64,000 bases of DNA, from contig JAJUBI010000005.1 in assembly GCA_022419385.1 (NCBI GenBank), positions 558,001-622,000 on the forward strand. Reading direction: 5' to 3'. The first letter of the stretch is position 1. The number at the start of each line of letters is the position of its first letter. Positions 43,594-56,200 of this stretch are shown here, piece after piece. The notes below the pieces were generated by a model, which ran no database searches, was not told the DNA's origin, and saw only the letters and a program-made list of their open reading frames with translations. Source of the stretch: Paraconiothyrium sp. Pb-2020 (taxonomy: Eukaryota > Ascomycota > Dothideomycetes > Pleosporales > Didymosphaeriaceae). A program made the translations under genes and the position numbers.

Positions 43594-44746
43594 CTTAAAC
43601 GATTTAACTGTGGTGAAGAGATCTCGAGCGGGTATTGATGCTAAGAAAATTTGTTCTGTGCTGTACCTTTCACATCCTTCCGATGTTGTGATTTATATAC
43701 ATAGAAAATTTCTGTCGTGTCCGAGATCCGGACATCGTCCTCGTAGCAACTAAATGCCAAGTTTCCAGACATAGACATACACTGCCCACTATCAGCACAC
43801 GAAACATTGCTTGGCGCTCCGTTCTTGGAATGTTTCTCTTTGAGACCTTGGGGGTTATTACGAGCCACATGAAGTAGTCATGCCCGTGTGATCCTGCTAT
43901 AGCTAATTGTGTGTGACCCTGTCCGAGGAACTAGCCTCATAGCCCATTCGCCTTGTAACGACCGTAATTCGGCTTAAAACAGGCCACACACGAGAATGAT
44001 TCGTCAAGGCGACCTTTGATATTAAGACTAGAGGTTTTATTCTCATCGATGTTTAAGAGTAGTCATTCCGTGCTTTGTGCTAATGGTGTAGGGTATTCTC
44101 TCTAGGAAGCTCTTTGGTCAATGCCGGGCGCTTAAATCCCCAAAGAGGCAGTTATTCGCAGATCTTTCGCTGAATTTGGGTGTAGAGTAGTTCCTTGGTG
44201 GGTCTGGCGCGAAAGCCTTTACTATCTCGCTTTCCCAGATTGACTAAGCTGACTGATTTGACCGGTTTGAAAACAGTTCAACCACAGCCTGTGTTTCATG
44301 TTGCGGCAAGTATTCTTGGCGTAAGTCTCCGCAGCGACAGATATGACAGTAGGAGCATTGGAAGACTGTGCCGCATGCAGAGGGCAGTGCTATGTGCTAT
44401 CACACAGCGCTTCGCTATTTCGGAATCAAACGCCGCAGCGCGAAGGAGGTTCTGTCAGACATGCGCAAAATGACTTACAACGTGCGGCAAATCTTCTGAG
44501 TGATCCATTTTGGTTCTTGGGCATGTTCCTGAAGCCATCGCTCGAGACTCAGACAGATACAAAAGACGTCTCCATGTCCCTTTAGTAGAGCAGAATCACA
44601 ATCACATCCAGCAAGTGACTCTTCTCTCCTCTTTTGCGCTTTTTCTTCAATTTCCTACTCTCTTCTTTTGTCGCTGAACCCTCCTTCACCTTCCCTTCTA
44701 CCAAGAGCTGCATCATAACTACACTTCTCGCTTGTTCATCTGAACA
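43594..44746. other. Intergenic region with a CT-rich promoter
   Basis: 1.15 kb between divergent genes. The last 110 nt before the next ATG are strongly C/T-rich (44620-44700), as often found before fungal start codons. Otherwise only short frames. Confidence 0.45.
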
Positions 44747-45955
44747 ATGGCAACATCGCTTGTTTTGGGTGCAGCAGGCCTAGCTGTCACCGTCCTCGAC
44801 ATCGCCTCATTTTTGCAAAGCCTTGGCGGTACTCCCGACCCCCTAAAGCAAACCCAAGTCACGCTCGTCGTCGGCAATGCTCCAAACAGCGAAGGAAGCA
44901 TCCCCGATATCTATGCTAAAGGACCTTTTGGCTTCCAGCTTGCGCACTCCTCCGATAAATCACTTTTCAAGGACGGGCATCTCGAAGGATCCCAGGCCAA
45001 AACATTCATTATCGACAATGATCCTGGCATCGACTTCCAGACCCAAATCCATCAGCCGCAGTACGTATCGGTGGTTATGACCCAAGGCGATGCGATCTGC
45101 CTTTCTGCAGTCATTGCAAATGGCGATGGTGCGACGTATACCTGGACGGGAGACATGGGCGCACAGTGCGGTGCAGAGTGGTATGAGAGTGACTTTGCGT
45201 TTGGGAATTCGAACGTCCCGCCGAAGTGTGTATGGTTGGATTCGGATCATAGCAACGACATCGTGGCTAGTGCTGTTAGTATGCACATGACAGACTTCGC
45301 CGGTCCATTGCTCGGGCAATATCAAGAGAAGAATGAAGCAGGCGATGACATCGGAGATGCTCGACTCTGCAAGAACTCGGCACGGATGACGTTCCACCAC
45401 GAATTTAAGTATGAGAACTGGGCGACGTTCGACCAACCTTTGAACTTCAATGGAAGCGGCGCTTTCGAGGAACCTGATCTAGGGATTGACAGGGAGAAGC
45501 GTGCTTATCCGGACGGGGTACGAGTTCTCCTCAAAACTCATGCGGATCTCTGAATATCAGCTGACGTTTTGAAATCTCAGACAGAACTGCCTTGGGAGAA
45601 TCCGGCGAAGGTGAAAAGAAGTTACCCACGCCATTTGCCGCAGAAGCGCAATATGAACCATCAACCTGATCATTTAACCATCTCTCACTTGCCATCTCAC
45701 AGCGCTCGTCGCTTGTGCGAGTCCGAAACGTCTCGAGGTGCAGATTTTCTCGCAATCCACGGGACGGAGAAGTTGTTTTGCGACATGAGCCGCAAACAGC
45801 TCTTCGATGTATGTGATGAGACTCACACTCTGGCTTGTTTTGATATGGAGAGGCGAGAGATGAGGGATGTCGGCGCTAAGATTCGGCAGAGGGATATGTC
45901 TTACGGCGATGTTGTGCCAAAGAAGAGCTATAAGACTCATTCTGAGTGGAAATGA
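44747..45955 (+). CDS. Two-domain fungal orphan protein (Trp/Cys-rich, CDM motif)
   Basis: Two exons (44747..45517 and 45581..45955) join in phase 0 to 381 aa. The intron has a GTACGA donor, a GCTGAC branch site and a TCTCAG acceptor. Without splicing the frame stops at 45553. A hydrophobic N-terminus is followed by YTWTGDMGAQCGAEWYESD, KCVWLDSDHSNDIVASAVSM and HMTDFAGPLLGQY. The second exon carries LCESETSRGADFLA, EKLFCDMSRKQLFDVC and ACFDMERREMRDVG. This pair of blocks (WTGDW-CG-WY, then LC-S-TS-GPDF and FCDM-C-CFD) recurs in many Pezizomycotina hypothetical proteins, from memory. No enzyme is known for the family. Conserved cysteines suggest a secreted or surface protein. Confidence 0.72.
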
Positions 45956-46787
45956 AGGTATCTCGATGACTTGTAGAACTCCATGTTATCGGTGCTCTCT
46001 CTGAAGGTTCGGTCGCTATAAACAGAGGTTAGTTATCACCAGCATAGCTATTATTCGCTAATCAGCTTTTGTTGAGCTATTATAGCTTTAGTAGAAGTAA
46101 CATAGGAACAAAAAACTGTCAACCAATGTTAAGTATCCAATAGAGGCTGTTAAGATGGTGATAAATCTTTGTTGATAGTGATGAATCTGAAATCGCACGA
46201 TTTACTTCCATAGGTAGTGGTCGGAGAACTTATGGAAACGATGATATGGATGGGCTTTCACTGTATGAATAGCGCCGAAAATCCATTTTAAAACACAATT
46301 TCTGCTTTCTGAGTGCACATGAACCTGTGATACTAATATCAGCAGCCTCATAATACATTTCTTATAGTCTTCAACAGGGTGAATCGTGCTGCCACGTTCC
46401 AAGCGTTTCACGTTCCAAACTTAGCTAAAAATAAGGGTCGCTGCTTTGGGCGCTTATGGACTTTATTTGTAGGCGAAGCTAATAGTCACGTGCGAAAAGT
46501 AATCCGCCAAGGCTATCGTGCAGCCAATGGGAGAAGACCTTTGCATTGATAATGCCGGAAGGAAACGCCGCACAAATGTGAAACGCAATCCGAACTAAAT
46601 TGTGAGCACACTTTCTCATGTTGGCGACATAGCTTTGGGCGCGTACATTCCTTGTTGTATTTGCCTATTCTATTTAGGCGGCCTCCGCCACCCCAGCAAT
46701 CCATCACTCGTACACCCAAGTTCTAATCTACTTCCAGCGTTTCTCTCGGCCTCTTCTGAGCATCGATTAACCCTTCTCTTTGCATCC
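45956..46787. other. AT-rich gene-free stretch
   Basis: The 3' flank of the orphan gene and the promoter of the ankyrin gene. AT-rich at 46020-46200. Nothing recognised. Confidence 0.5.
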
Positions 46788-48281
46788 ATGTCCAAACTGA
46801 TTGCTCCTCATCGGTCGGGATTTATGAGTCTGCCTCTCGAGATCTTTAGGACAATCCTGGCAGAAACTGTTCGATTGCGCAGCCTCAAACGCGCCTTGAG
46901 ATTGCGACTAGTCAACAGTGAGTATGGTATGCCCCAAGAAGACATGTTCATGGCTAACATAGTCTGAGAGCTTTTCTCTGACGAACTTGTCGAAGCATTG
47001 TGTGTGTCGAATGTCCTCAAGGATAGTTGGGTGAAGCTGGACAAATGGGCGTACGTTCGACCTTATATCGAGCACCGTCTACTCGAACGTCGGACACAAG
47101 GCCTGCCTACACTTCACACTATTAGCAAGGCCGCAGAGATTCTGGCATCACAGCATGGAGCCCCATGGGGTTACAAAGATTACGTGCTGCAGCTCCTCCA
47201 TGTAGCTTCTACAACCGGGGGTCAAGATGTGCGCTCGCTTCTTTGCAAGAGACGTGGAGACTACCATGAAAATCAATTTCAATACGACCTTCTAAGCGCA
47301 GCTGCATCTGCAAACAACACTCCTCTTGTGGAGAGTCTGGTAGACAAGGAACTAAGACGGCAATGTAATACTTTTGGGGATCCATTTCGGGCCGCCACGA
47401 TGGCAGGAAGTTACGAAGTGTTGGATATACTTTTTGCCGCCGATGAGAAGAAACATCTATTGGGCTCATATCGCATCTCACTTCTTTGTAGAGCGGCCGA
47501 GAAAGCAGACACTAAGATGGTCCTACGCCTTCTTCTGTCACGTCCAGATCCTCTCCTGGAAAAGGCATCGGGTCCTAGATTCAGGGCATCGGCGCGCAAG
47601 TATGTGTGGCCAAAGAGTGAGATTTGTTCTCTCCTATACACGCCTAGTGTAGAGATCTTCAAGATAATGAAAGACGAGCTGGAACTGAGGAGGCTCCTTG
47701 TCGTAAACAGGAGATGGCGGTTCAAGGTATTTACACACGCAGTCCGGTGGGGTTGGGTGGAAATGACAAGATATCTCATCGCGCGTGGAGCGCGTCTTGA
47801 CCTTCCACACGCGGATGCTGGGGTCTCGGAAAATGTTTTATACTGGGCATGCAGAGACGGACACGATGATATTGTCGAAGTTTTGTTTGAGAACGGTGCG
47901 CAGATCTGCGGCTCAGAACTCGGCATCGCCGCATCAAAGGGACACATTTCAATTGTCAAGAACCTTCTAGAAAGGGGAGCAGATATACATGCGGTGGCGT
48001 CGAGAAACTCGCTCTATGGTGCAGCGAAGAAAGGCTACTTGGACATCACCAGAGTGCTGCTCGACGCGGGCATGGACCCAAATACTGGCGATACGCCCCC
48101 GCTGTTTGGTGCAATTGAATCGGAGCACGTTGGTATATTCAGGCTGCTCGTTGATCGAGGGTCTGACGTCGCCCGTGTTTCTCCGGAGGCTAGGAAGCAA
48201 GCGGAGACTACAGGTTTGGACTCTATGTTGGCTCTATTGGACGAATGTGCATTACGGGAGCATACTGAGGTGCTTCTATAG
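46788..48281 (+). CDS. Ankyrin-repeat protein with degenerate F-box-like N-terminus
   Basis: Two exons (46788..46917 and 46969..48281) join to 480 aa. The join (GTGAGT donor, TCTGAG acceptor) rebuilds RLVNKLFSDELVEAL. The N-terminus SLPLEIFRTILAETVRLRSL is F-box-like. The body has ankyrin-type helices, clearest in residues about 300-450: ENVLYWACRDGHDDIVEVLF, ELGIAASKGHISIVKNLLER, SLYGAAKKGYLDITRVLLDA, PPLFGAIESEHVGIFRLLVD. Fungal ankyrin proteins of this form are numerous and variable. They may act as substrate receptors or as adaptors in non-self response. No catalytic domain is seen. Confidence 0.8.
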
Positions 48282-49063
48282 CTTACACCAAAGAACCTTG
48301 CGCCTTCCATTGATCGGAACCGGATGAGAGAGATAAAGTTCCACATCTCAATGTACCTTCACAAACGCCCCACGAGCTTCTTTGATATCGAAGACCTCTG
48401 GGTTGCAGTACCAGCTACATTACTCACGGATATTCAGAACTTCATGGAACCAGAAATTGTTACGCCTGCTGCGTACGACAAAGTCCATCGATTTTGGCAC
48501 AAATGTAAAAGCGGCTACTGTCCAACACTGCTCATACTGTGTACCTATACTATCTGCAGCCGTACTGAAACCAAATGCTTCAATTATAGCCATACCTGTG
48601 CTCCTGGTCACGGGCACTACACTGGAGTACTGGCCACTCCCAGTATATTAGCCCCCGTTGCCTACGATGTGTAACTCACCAGTGCTTTCACATGACGCTG
48701 TACCGCGTTTGCTCCTAGACCTTCAATGTCGGCATTGGAAAAGGGGAATGAACAAGGCCTTCTTCTTCGTGTGTGGGCATCTATAACTCGGCAGACGCGA
48801 GTTTCATAGCACATCGAGACCATCTTAAAGATAATTTGCAGTGTGAATCAGCGAAGGGTAGAATTGTTATCTACGCTATGCAACTTCATGCCTATATGCT
48901 CATGACAAAACAAACGAGAAGACTAGTTTTGGGTATCGTAATAAGGAGCGAGTCCAATGTGACCACCCCTCTGACTGGATCCGCCATACCTTCAGGAGGC
49001 CTGCTTCAATCTTTCTTTCCTCTCCTACTTCTCCCTAGCGTCTGTTCCCTCTCTCGCACACCC
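48282..49063. other. Gene-free stretch
   Basis: The convergent flank between the ankyrin gene (+) and the PLAC8 gene (-). A short splice-like minus-strand stretch near 48680-48740 (encoding SNADIEGLGANAV before a GTGAGT) is suggestive but cannot be extended into a gene. Confidence 0.35.
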
Positions 49064-50376
49064 CTAATGCTGAGGCGCATAACTCATCGGCCCCGCACTT
49101 TTATACCCCGTCGCCGGTCCCGCATGCTGCCTCTTTGCCTCCTCCCTCCCCCTAACCTCCCTCTCATTCTGCACCGCCGTACAGCAGCAACAACACACAC
49201 CCCTGACACAATCACCCAGAATATCCCCCTCCAACTTGTAAATATGTCGTAATCTCGTCCGCTGTACAAGGGGATACACCCACCAAAACCCACAGCTCAC
49301 CGCCATCATGATGCAATGCCCGTTCGTCGCCTTGTAGCTTAGCAGATCCGTTGGATCGGCTTTTGCGCTCTTTTGAGACAGGCGGTGCGAGGTTCGCCCG
49401 TAGAGGATGCACGGGCAGAAAGGCCGGTGAGACACTCGCTGGAGAGACTGCATAGGGAGGAGGACCAGGGGCGCTTCTCGCCTGAGGGAGAGAGGTCCAT
49501 GTTTGGGTGCGCGACTTGGCCGGGCTGGTGCAGGGCGAAGTCCAGGCCGTTTGGACCGTGTGCGGAGTCCGGGCTGAAGATCCCGCCCTGGGTCTTCTGT
49601 GTCGCGGAAAGGTTTCCATTGTGCGGGGAGTAGGCTTCGTGGGCGTAGGAGCGGGGTGTTTGGGGCTGGAAGTCCGCGGGGTCCTTTTTGATGGAGGAGG
49701 GTGTGAGAGGGGCGTTGTAGGGGAGGTGTTCTGCTTGTGCTGCTGGCATTGGGGGCACTGGAGGCATGTTGTGGATGTTCGTGTTTAGTGGGGAGAGGTT
49801 GCTGAGGTTGCGCGCATGTTGGCCTTGTTGCTGTTGTTGGGCTGTGTATATTCTCGGCGGTTCGGCGACAGGTGATGTTGTTGGGAAAGCCGGCGAGACT
49901 GGTGATAGTGACAGTACGCTTGGATGGTGATGGTGTGGCGATAACGGGGAAACGGGTGGCTTCTCCTCATATGCTGGGGATGGGGCCTGATACGAGGTTT
50001 GCGGCACGGGTTGCTGGGGCTGCGCCGCATAATTGGCCGCGCCAACCGGCTGGAAAACAGATTGGGGCCGCGGATCTATTGGTGTTGTAGGCGACTGGTG
50101 TGTAGGCGAATTGTGCGGTAGGGGCGGAACAGGTTCGCTGGGCGATGGAATGTACTGAAATGCTAGATGTTCTGCTGGCGTCTGCGCATAGGAGAAGACT
50201 CGGTTGTGGCGCGGGTCGATGTTTGTGTTCAACGGTGTCGTCTGTTGTGGTTGATGCGCGTTCTGGCCTGTTTGAGTCGCTTCCTCTGGAGGTGTCGACG
50301 GTGGCATCTGCCAGGAGAATCTCTGATGCTGTCTGCCGTTGCTCTGGTATTGACGTTGGTTTTGTCGAGGATCCAT
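49064..50376 (-). CDS. PLAC8-family Cys-rich protein with a one-base frame break
   Basis: A long disordered Pro/Gln/His-rich region (from ATG 50376, MDPRQNQRQYQ) leads into a PLAC8 domain: RPWSSSLCSLSSECLTG, then FCPCILYGRTSHRL, CCCCCTAVQNEREVRGRE. The two halves are in different frames. One T appears to be missing from the TTT at 49419-49421, where an extra base would read GLFCPC and give about 437 aa in one frame. No splice pair in the area repairs this. Either the gene is freshly broken or the assembly lost a base. PLAC8 proteins affect cell size, metal handling and membrane calcium in other eukaryotes. Fungal ones with long disordered heads are uncharacterised. Confidence 0.72.
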
Positions 50377-51689
50377 ATTGCAGCGCAAACAGACAATTGC
50401 CTTCTCTTTGCCCAGTTGATATTCTTGAGAATCAGCTACCTGTTCGCGAGGATTTTACCACTTCTTATCACGGTGGTGTTGGGTCTTGATATGCGTAAGA
50501 TGCGGAGTTCAGACTGGCAAGGTAGTATATGTGAGGCGACGAAACACCAGCAATGCGCCCACCTGGGGCGCTCGAGGACTGATATCTGCTCTCCACACAG
50601 ATGCATCCAAGACCTGCATGTCCATGGCCAGGTCAATCCACAGACGACCTTCCTTCGAGGCGCCTGTAGCCCCCGCGCGGGAAGCCGATTGGCGCCTCAA
50701 AGTGAACCCCTTCACACTGCGCTCAGTGCGGCGAAAGCGGGACCGGGGCCAAACTTTCTGTTGGTCGGACGTATGCTTTTGCGGCGCAGTTGCGTCCAAT
50801 TGGTGTTGGCATCCATGTGTGACAGCGTGGTGGAGCGATCCGATCAGCATCCGGGCGCTTAAAACGCTCGCTTGATACGTGGCGCCGCATTGGGTAGACC
50901 AATGACGACCTGGCAGCAGCAACGTACAGCAGAGCTCGTATCTGCAGGGTCGGAGCTGTTGGACCCCTCGATGAGTGTCTGGTGAGATGCTGCCATGTTC
51001 CAAACTTGGCCTCTTGGTCGCAGCATGCTCATGTGAGATCTTACTCTGTGGCGGTTACACCACAGCAGTCGGCTTGGCTGAACAAAGTACGTGTGTCATC
51101 TCAAGGAGGTACGTAAAAAAATAGGGATGCGATGCGTGGAAGCAGTGTTGGTACGCAACAGGTGACGGCCAGAGAACAATGGTTTCGACACGCTGAGGGT
51201 TGGCTGACGATAGAAAGAAGAGCTACCGCTCGAATGGCTGATTGAAAGCGTGCTGCTTGGGTAACAATCTCCGAAACTGTACGCTTTGAACCTTCCAATG
51301 CTCCTACCTCGCCAAGTCGTCGAGCATCTCCTTGCGCGGACTCTAGCACGACTGCTTTGGCATGAGAAAAAGACGGAATGGATATGTCCTGTCCCCATGA
51401 GGATGGCCAGAAGTCCATCTCTCGTACGCTCGAAGAAATGCGCCGGGGGGATAAAGTTGCAGCTACGCCTCCATCATACAGCTCCCAACATCGCGCCGTC
51501 ATTGAGCTCTGTGTGCATGAAATGTTAAGAATAAACCCCAGGTCACGGTTCGCAAGACCAGGTGCAATCTTGGGGAATTGATAAGGCTGAATTGACGGCT
51601 GGCATAGGTCTTGCAATATACACAGGGTGACCGACACAACGTCCGTGGCTAGATATAGGAGACAACAGTAAAGCTGTCAACTTGAAACT
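50377..51689. other. Gene-free stretch
   Basis: 1.3 kb holding the PLAC8 gene promoter and the 3' flank of the next minus-strand gene. Open frames of up to about 230 codons occur on both strands but overlap and lack domains or a credible start. Confidence 0.4.
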
Positions 51690-52596
51690 CTACTCGTCCT
51701 TGTCCATCTTGGCCTTTCCTCGCTGTTCGCTCTCAGCTTGCGGTCGGTCAGTGGACACGGTACCCTTAAGCTTAGCGGACTCAGCAACACCCTCGCCCTT
51801 CTTACTCTTCTGTGGATCCTCGTCGATTTTCGAGGTGTGCTTAGTGTCGGCGTTGGACATGCCCTCCTGCTTACCAGACATATCGGTGGGGTCATGAGCC
51901 GGCTTGCGCGAGTGGGGCTGGAGTCTGTTAGCTTGCAGGTGCGAAGGGGATCATGTTGAAAAGCGAACCTTGTCAGCCTCATCAGGAGCTTCCTTGGACT
52001 TGTCGTCAGCGGTCGCGTGGGGAGACTCCTCGCCCTTCTGCTTCGCGAGATCCTCCTTGACGTCTGACGCCTTGCCTGAGTTCTTCTCTCCTTCAAGGTC
52101 TTCCTCCGAAGCACCCTCGGGAGCCTCCTTCGCCTCTTTGTCCACCTTGGGGCCGCTATCCTTCTTGTTGTCCTTCTTGGGCTCGAGATCGGGCTTCTCC
52201 TCTTCGGACTTCTCGGATTGGCGCTCCTCGGGCTGGGTGGACAGCTTCTCGGGCTCGTGGTGATCCTCGTGGTGCTCACCGTGGCTCAAGTCTTGGTTCA
52301 GCACAACGTAGAGAGCAGTGCCAGTTCCGGCGGCCGAGGTGACAATCCTGGGTGATGAATCAGTAACAGCTCGGGCGACGGGTGATGGCTAATGTATCTG
52401 CAGAGATGCAGCAAATAAGACCGGAGAAAACGTACCATGGGAGGTCGCTCTTCTTTGCTTGGCCGTGGCCATGAGCAGAGGCGTACGTCCTGCGCTGGAG
52501 TGCACGCTGCCATGGCTGAAGCTCGGCGTTGCGGATGTACCTCGCCGAGCGGGCAATTGTGGACGCGCGGAGGGCTGTTGACCTGACGAAAGACAT
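51690..52596 (-). CDS. Predicted mitochondrial, highly charged repeat protein
   Basis: Three exons (52436..52596, 51969..52347, 51690..51917) join in frame to 255 aa. The N-terminus MSFVRSTALRASTIARSARY is an amphipathic Arg/Ser-rich mitochondrial presequence, and RRTYAS fits a processing site. A short hydrophobic segment follows (IVTSAAGTGTALYVVL, completed by intron 1). The remaining 170 residues are extremely charged (runs of Lys, Glu and Asp such as KPDLEPKKDNKKDSGPKVDK) and Cys-free, with no fold visible. The layout suggests an inner-membrane protein with a disordered tail. No family was recognised. Another ATG in frame, 37 codons upstream, is less likely to be used. Confidence 0.72.
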
Positions 52597-53210
52597 TCTG
52601 GAGCTGCGGAAATACCAATTGACTCGGACGAAGAGCAATTGATGGATTTGTGGAGGTATGCGGAGCTGCAAAGGTCGCGGACGGAAGATCAGGCCAGTGG
52701 CTGGCAAGCTGCCGTGATCACGAAAACGTCAGAGTGGATCGTGCGCGGGCTAAGACCGACAAGGATGAGTGCGCACGTGATGATGGATGCCCAAGTGTAC
52801 GAAAGTGCAACGTCTGTGTTATTGGAACATAACGTGTTGCGTACAGCTCAGGGCATCCGAATTTGGAGGTTGTTCGCTTTGCCTTTGAGTTGGCGTGTTT
52901 CTGTAGAATCTGTGTTGCTCCCAATATCTACGGCGTGCTCCGTGCGAGGACTCTCTGTTTGCGAGGCAGGCAGCAACTGGCAATTCACTCGTTTGGCCGG
53001 GAAGCTAGGCACCGCAGCTCGCCTCACGCCCTCTTTCTAATACTACTTAACCTCACGACATTCCCTTCCCTCTCAGCGCCCGCTTGCGAATACTTCGAGA
53101 GCGCAGCGTAACCCCGCCATATACCCCGCCAGGCGCTGGCAGCTCGAAAGTCAGATACACGCAACTCCCCCAGACCCGTGCTCTGCGTGCCACCCGCACA
53201 CACGCCCGCC
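52597..53210. promoter_or_regulatory. Divergent promoter of the mitochondrial-protein gene and cand1
   Basis: 614 bp between the two starts. C/T-rich stretches lie at 53030-53120 just before cand1. No TATA box stands out. Confidence 0.35.
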
Positions 53211-56200
53211 ATGGCGCCTTCGTCGTCGATTCCACCGAACCCGACGTCTGCGAACGTCACGCAGCTGCTCCCTAAGCTCAACGATGACGACCCGGACTTC
53301 CGCTTCATGGCCCTCAGCGATCTGCATGACATGCTGCTGCTGGGCCATGCCGCTTTTCTACAGTCAGACAACCTCGCCTGTGCAAAGACCGTCGAAGGAC
53401 TGCTGAGCACGCTCGTGGACAGCAATGGCGAAGTGCAGAACCAGGCCGTCAAGTGCTTGGGTCCGTTCGTGAACAAGATCCCCGACAACATTCTGTGTCC
53501 CATGATTGAGAAGCTGTCGAACCTCCAGACGGATAACACCGTGGACCAGTCGATACCTTCGTTGGCTCTGCGTGAGGTGGTCATCTCGCTGCCTCGCCCG
53601 GTAGCTGGTGGACAGCGGACCAAGCAGGTCCAGGATGCATACAACGCCGTGAGCAAAGTCTTGATACCGCGATTGGTCGGGTACCACGTTATCATGCCCT
53701 CGCAGAAGGGCCTACCCGGCGTGCCGAAGGGCATGTTGCAGCTCGACCTGGAGAAGGGCACCGACAGCAACGCCATCGATGTCCTCACCGAAGTTGCCCG
53801 CTGCTTCGGTCCCATGTTGCAGGACGCAGAGATCCACGCGTTACAGAAGATCACACTAGAGATCCTCGAGAACGACCGGGCCAGCTCCATGATGAAGAAG
53901 AAATCGGTCACTGCCATCTCTACTCTAGCCAGCTTCTTCTCTGACCAGCTGCTGAGCACCTTCATCTCGCGAATAATCGAACACCTACGGGATGTACACC
54001 TTACTCGCAGTAAGCGAAAGCTATACATAACAGTTCTCGGTTCTATAGCACGGTACGTTCAGAGTTTTGACGATCAAAATTATTACTGACAGCTCAGATC
54101 GGTCCCACGGAAATTCGGTCCATACCTCAAGACATTAGCCCCCTTCGTGTTGAGCGCCCTAAGTGCGCAGGAAGTAGATGAAGAGATGGATACCTCGGAT
54201 GACGAGGGCGAGCGCGATCCTGAAGTCGACGAAGTACTCGAGGCTGCACTCATTGCGCTGGAAGGCTTCCTCGGATCCTGCTCTTCCGATATGCGCGCAT
54301 ACACTACCGAGACCATCGAGGCGACGACGCGTCTTCTAAAATACGACCCCAACCTTGCCGGAGGCGACGACGACGACGATGACGATGCTATGGCTAGCGA
54401 CGAAGAGGACGCGCTCGAGGATGATGATTACGAAGAAGAGACGGGTTTCGATGATGATGAAGATGCCAGTTGGAAGGTCCGACGATGCGCTGCCAAAGCA
54501 ATCTATACCCTCATCTCAACACGAAGCAATGGTGATCTTCTGGAAGATGGTACTCTATACGGTCGCGTGGCTCCGGCGCTAGTCGCTCGATTCAAGGAGC
54601 GGGAAGAGAATGTGCGCCTCGAGATTCTCTCTGCGCTGTCAAACTTGGTACGAAAGTCTGGAGATGGCCCGACACCTGTCAAGTTCGCCGATGAGCATCC
54701 CCAAGGCGGCACTATGCTGCCCCCACCTACTCGTAAACGCCGTCGGGGTGGAAGCGACGTATCGATGTTAGACAACAACCACCTGAATCTCGGTTATGCA
54801 TCACCCGCACGTTCAAGTACGCCGACCATAGGCCCGCGAGCTGATCTCACCAAGCTCAGCCCCGAGATCGTGAAGGGAGTCGCGCAATTGCTCAAGCAGT
54901 CTACATCGCCACCATCGACAAAGCAAGCATGCATCGTCCTCGTAAAGGACATTGTAATAACCCAGCGCGGCGGCTTGGACTCGTATCTCACCCAGATCGT
55001 GGATCCTGTCGTGGAGGCTGCGAAGACTAGTGGCGGTACGACCAGCAGCGCCTCCACTACAGCTAATAGCTTGCGGATTCAGGCTCTACAACTCCTTGGT
55101 GCTATTGCTGATACACATCCTTCTGCATCTTTCCAGCCATATCTTTCAAAGGTTGTACCTGCTTTGATCTACGGAGCTCGCGACAAGTACAGCAAGCTTT
55201 CCATTGAGGCCTTAGCCGCAACAGAACAGGTGATCAAGGCCCTGACACCTCCTCGCGGCGACAAGACTGGGTCTCAAAACCAGAAGCACCTAGAGGAGCT
55301 ACACGACATTCTTGTCACTCGCATCGGCGCGAAGGACGTAGATCTAGAAGCTCGCCGGAGCGCTATACACGTGCTCGGGGTTTTCCTTGGACGTAGCTCG
55401 GGCACAGATCTACTATCTCTGCAGAACCGTGTGTCTGCGCTTGAGCTGTTAGCCGGAAGTCTCAAGAATGAACTCACTCGTCTTGCTTCCGTGCGCGCAA
55501 TCGACTCGATAGCCGAACACACCAACGCGCAAGGCGAGCTATCTACGAAGTGGGTGAGAGCCGTTGCACTTGAGCTTGGTGCTCAGCTCCGGAAAGCAAG
55601 CCGCGCACTTCGTGGCGCCAGCTTGAGCGCTTTACGAACGCTAGCAAAGAACCAGATCTCCCGAGCACAGCTTGACAATCAGACGAAGTCGCAAATTGTT
55701 GAGATGCTTTTACCTCTCCTGGATTCGTCAGACCTGCATCTGCTTGGCCCTGCCCTTGTAATCCTGAAGACCTTTGTTGAGGACAATGCCCGGTCAATAG
55801 TGACTCCAGAATTGATCAAAGCTTTATGCACCGTCGTACAGGGTTCGATCAGTGGTAGCTCGCTAGAGGCTCTACTTACCTTGGTGCGCACTATCGGCGA
55901 GCAGGGCGCAGGCCAACCGCTTATGGGGGCTCTACTCAACGACGTCGGGATCTCTGGCAATGCTGAAGTGGTCGGAAAGGTCATCGGTAATCTCCTGGTC
56001 TTCGGCGGCGGTAGCTTGGGTATAAAGCTGGAAGATTTCGTCAACGAGCTCAAGACAGCCAAGGATGATAGACGGAAATGTCTGGCACTAGTCGTAATGG
56101 GAGAAGCTGCGCTACGCATGGGAGCGCAGTCTTCCATCGACCCGCAGCTCTTCATACAATACTTTTCCGCCAAGTCAGAATCGGTTCCTCTGTCGGCTGC

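Noticed and set aside
48324..48674. 116-codon plus frame after the ankyrin gene
   Set aside because: Not in phase with the ankyrin gene and shows no repeat or domain.
51101..51637. 178-codon minus frame
   Set aside because: No domain, no splice pattern, and overlapping plus-strand frames.
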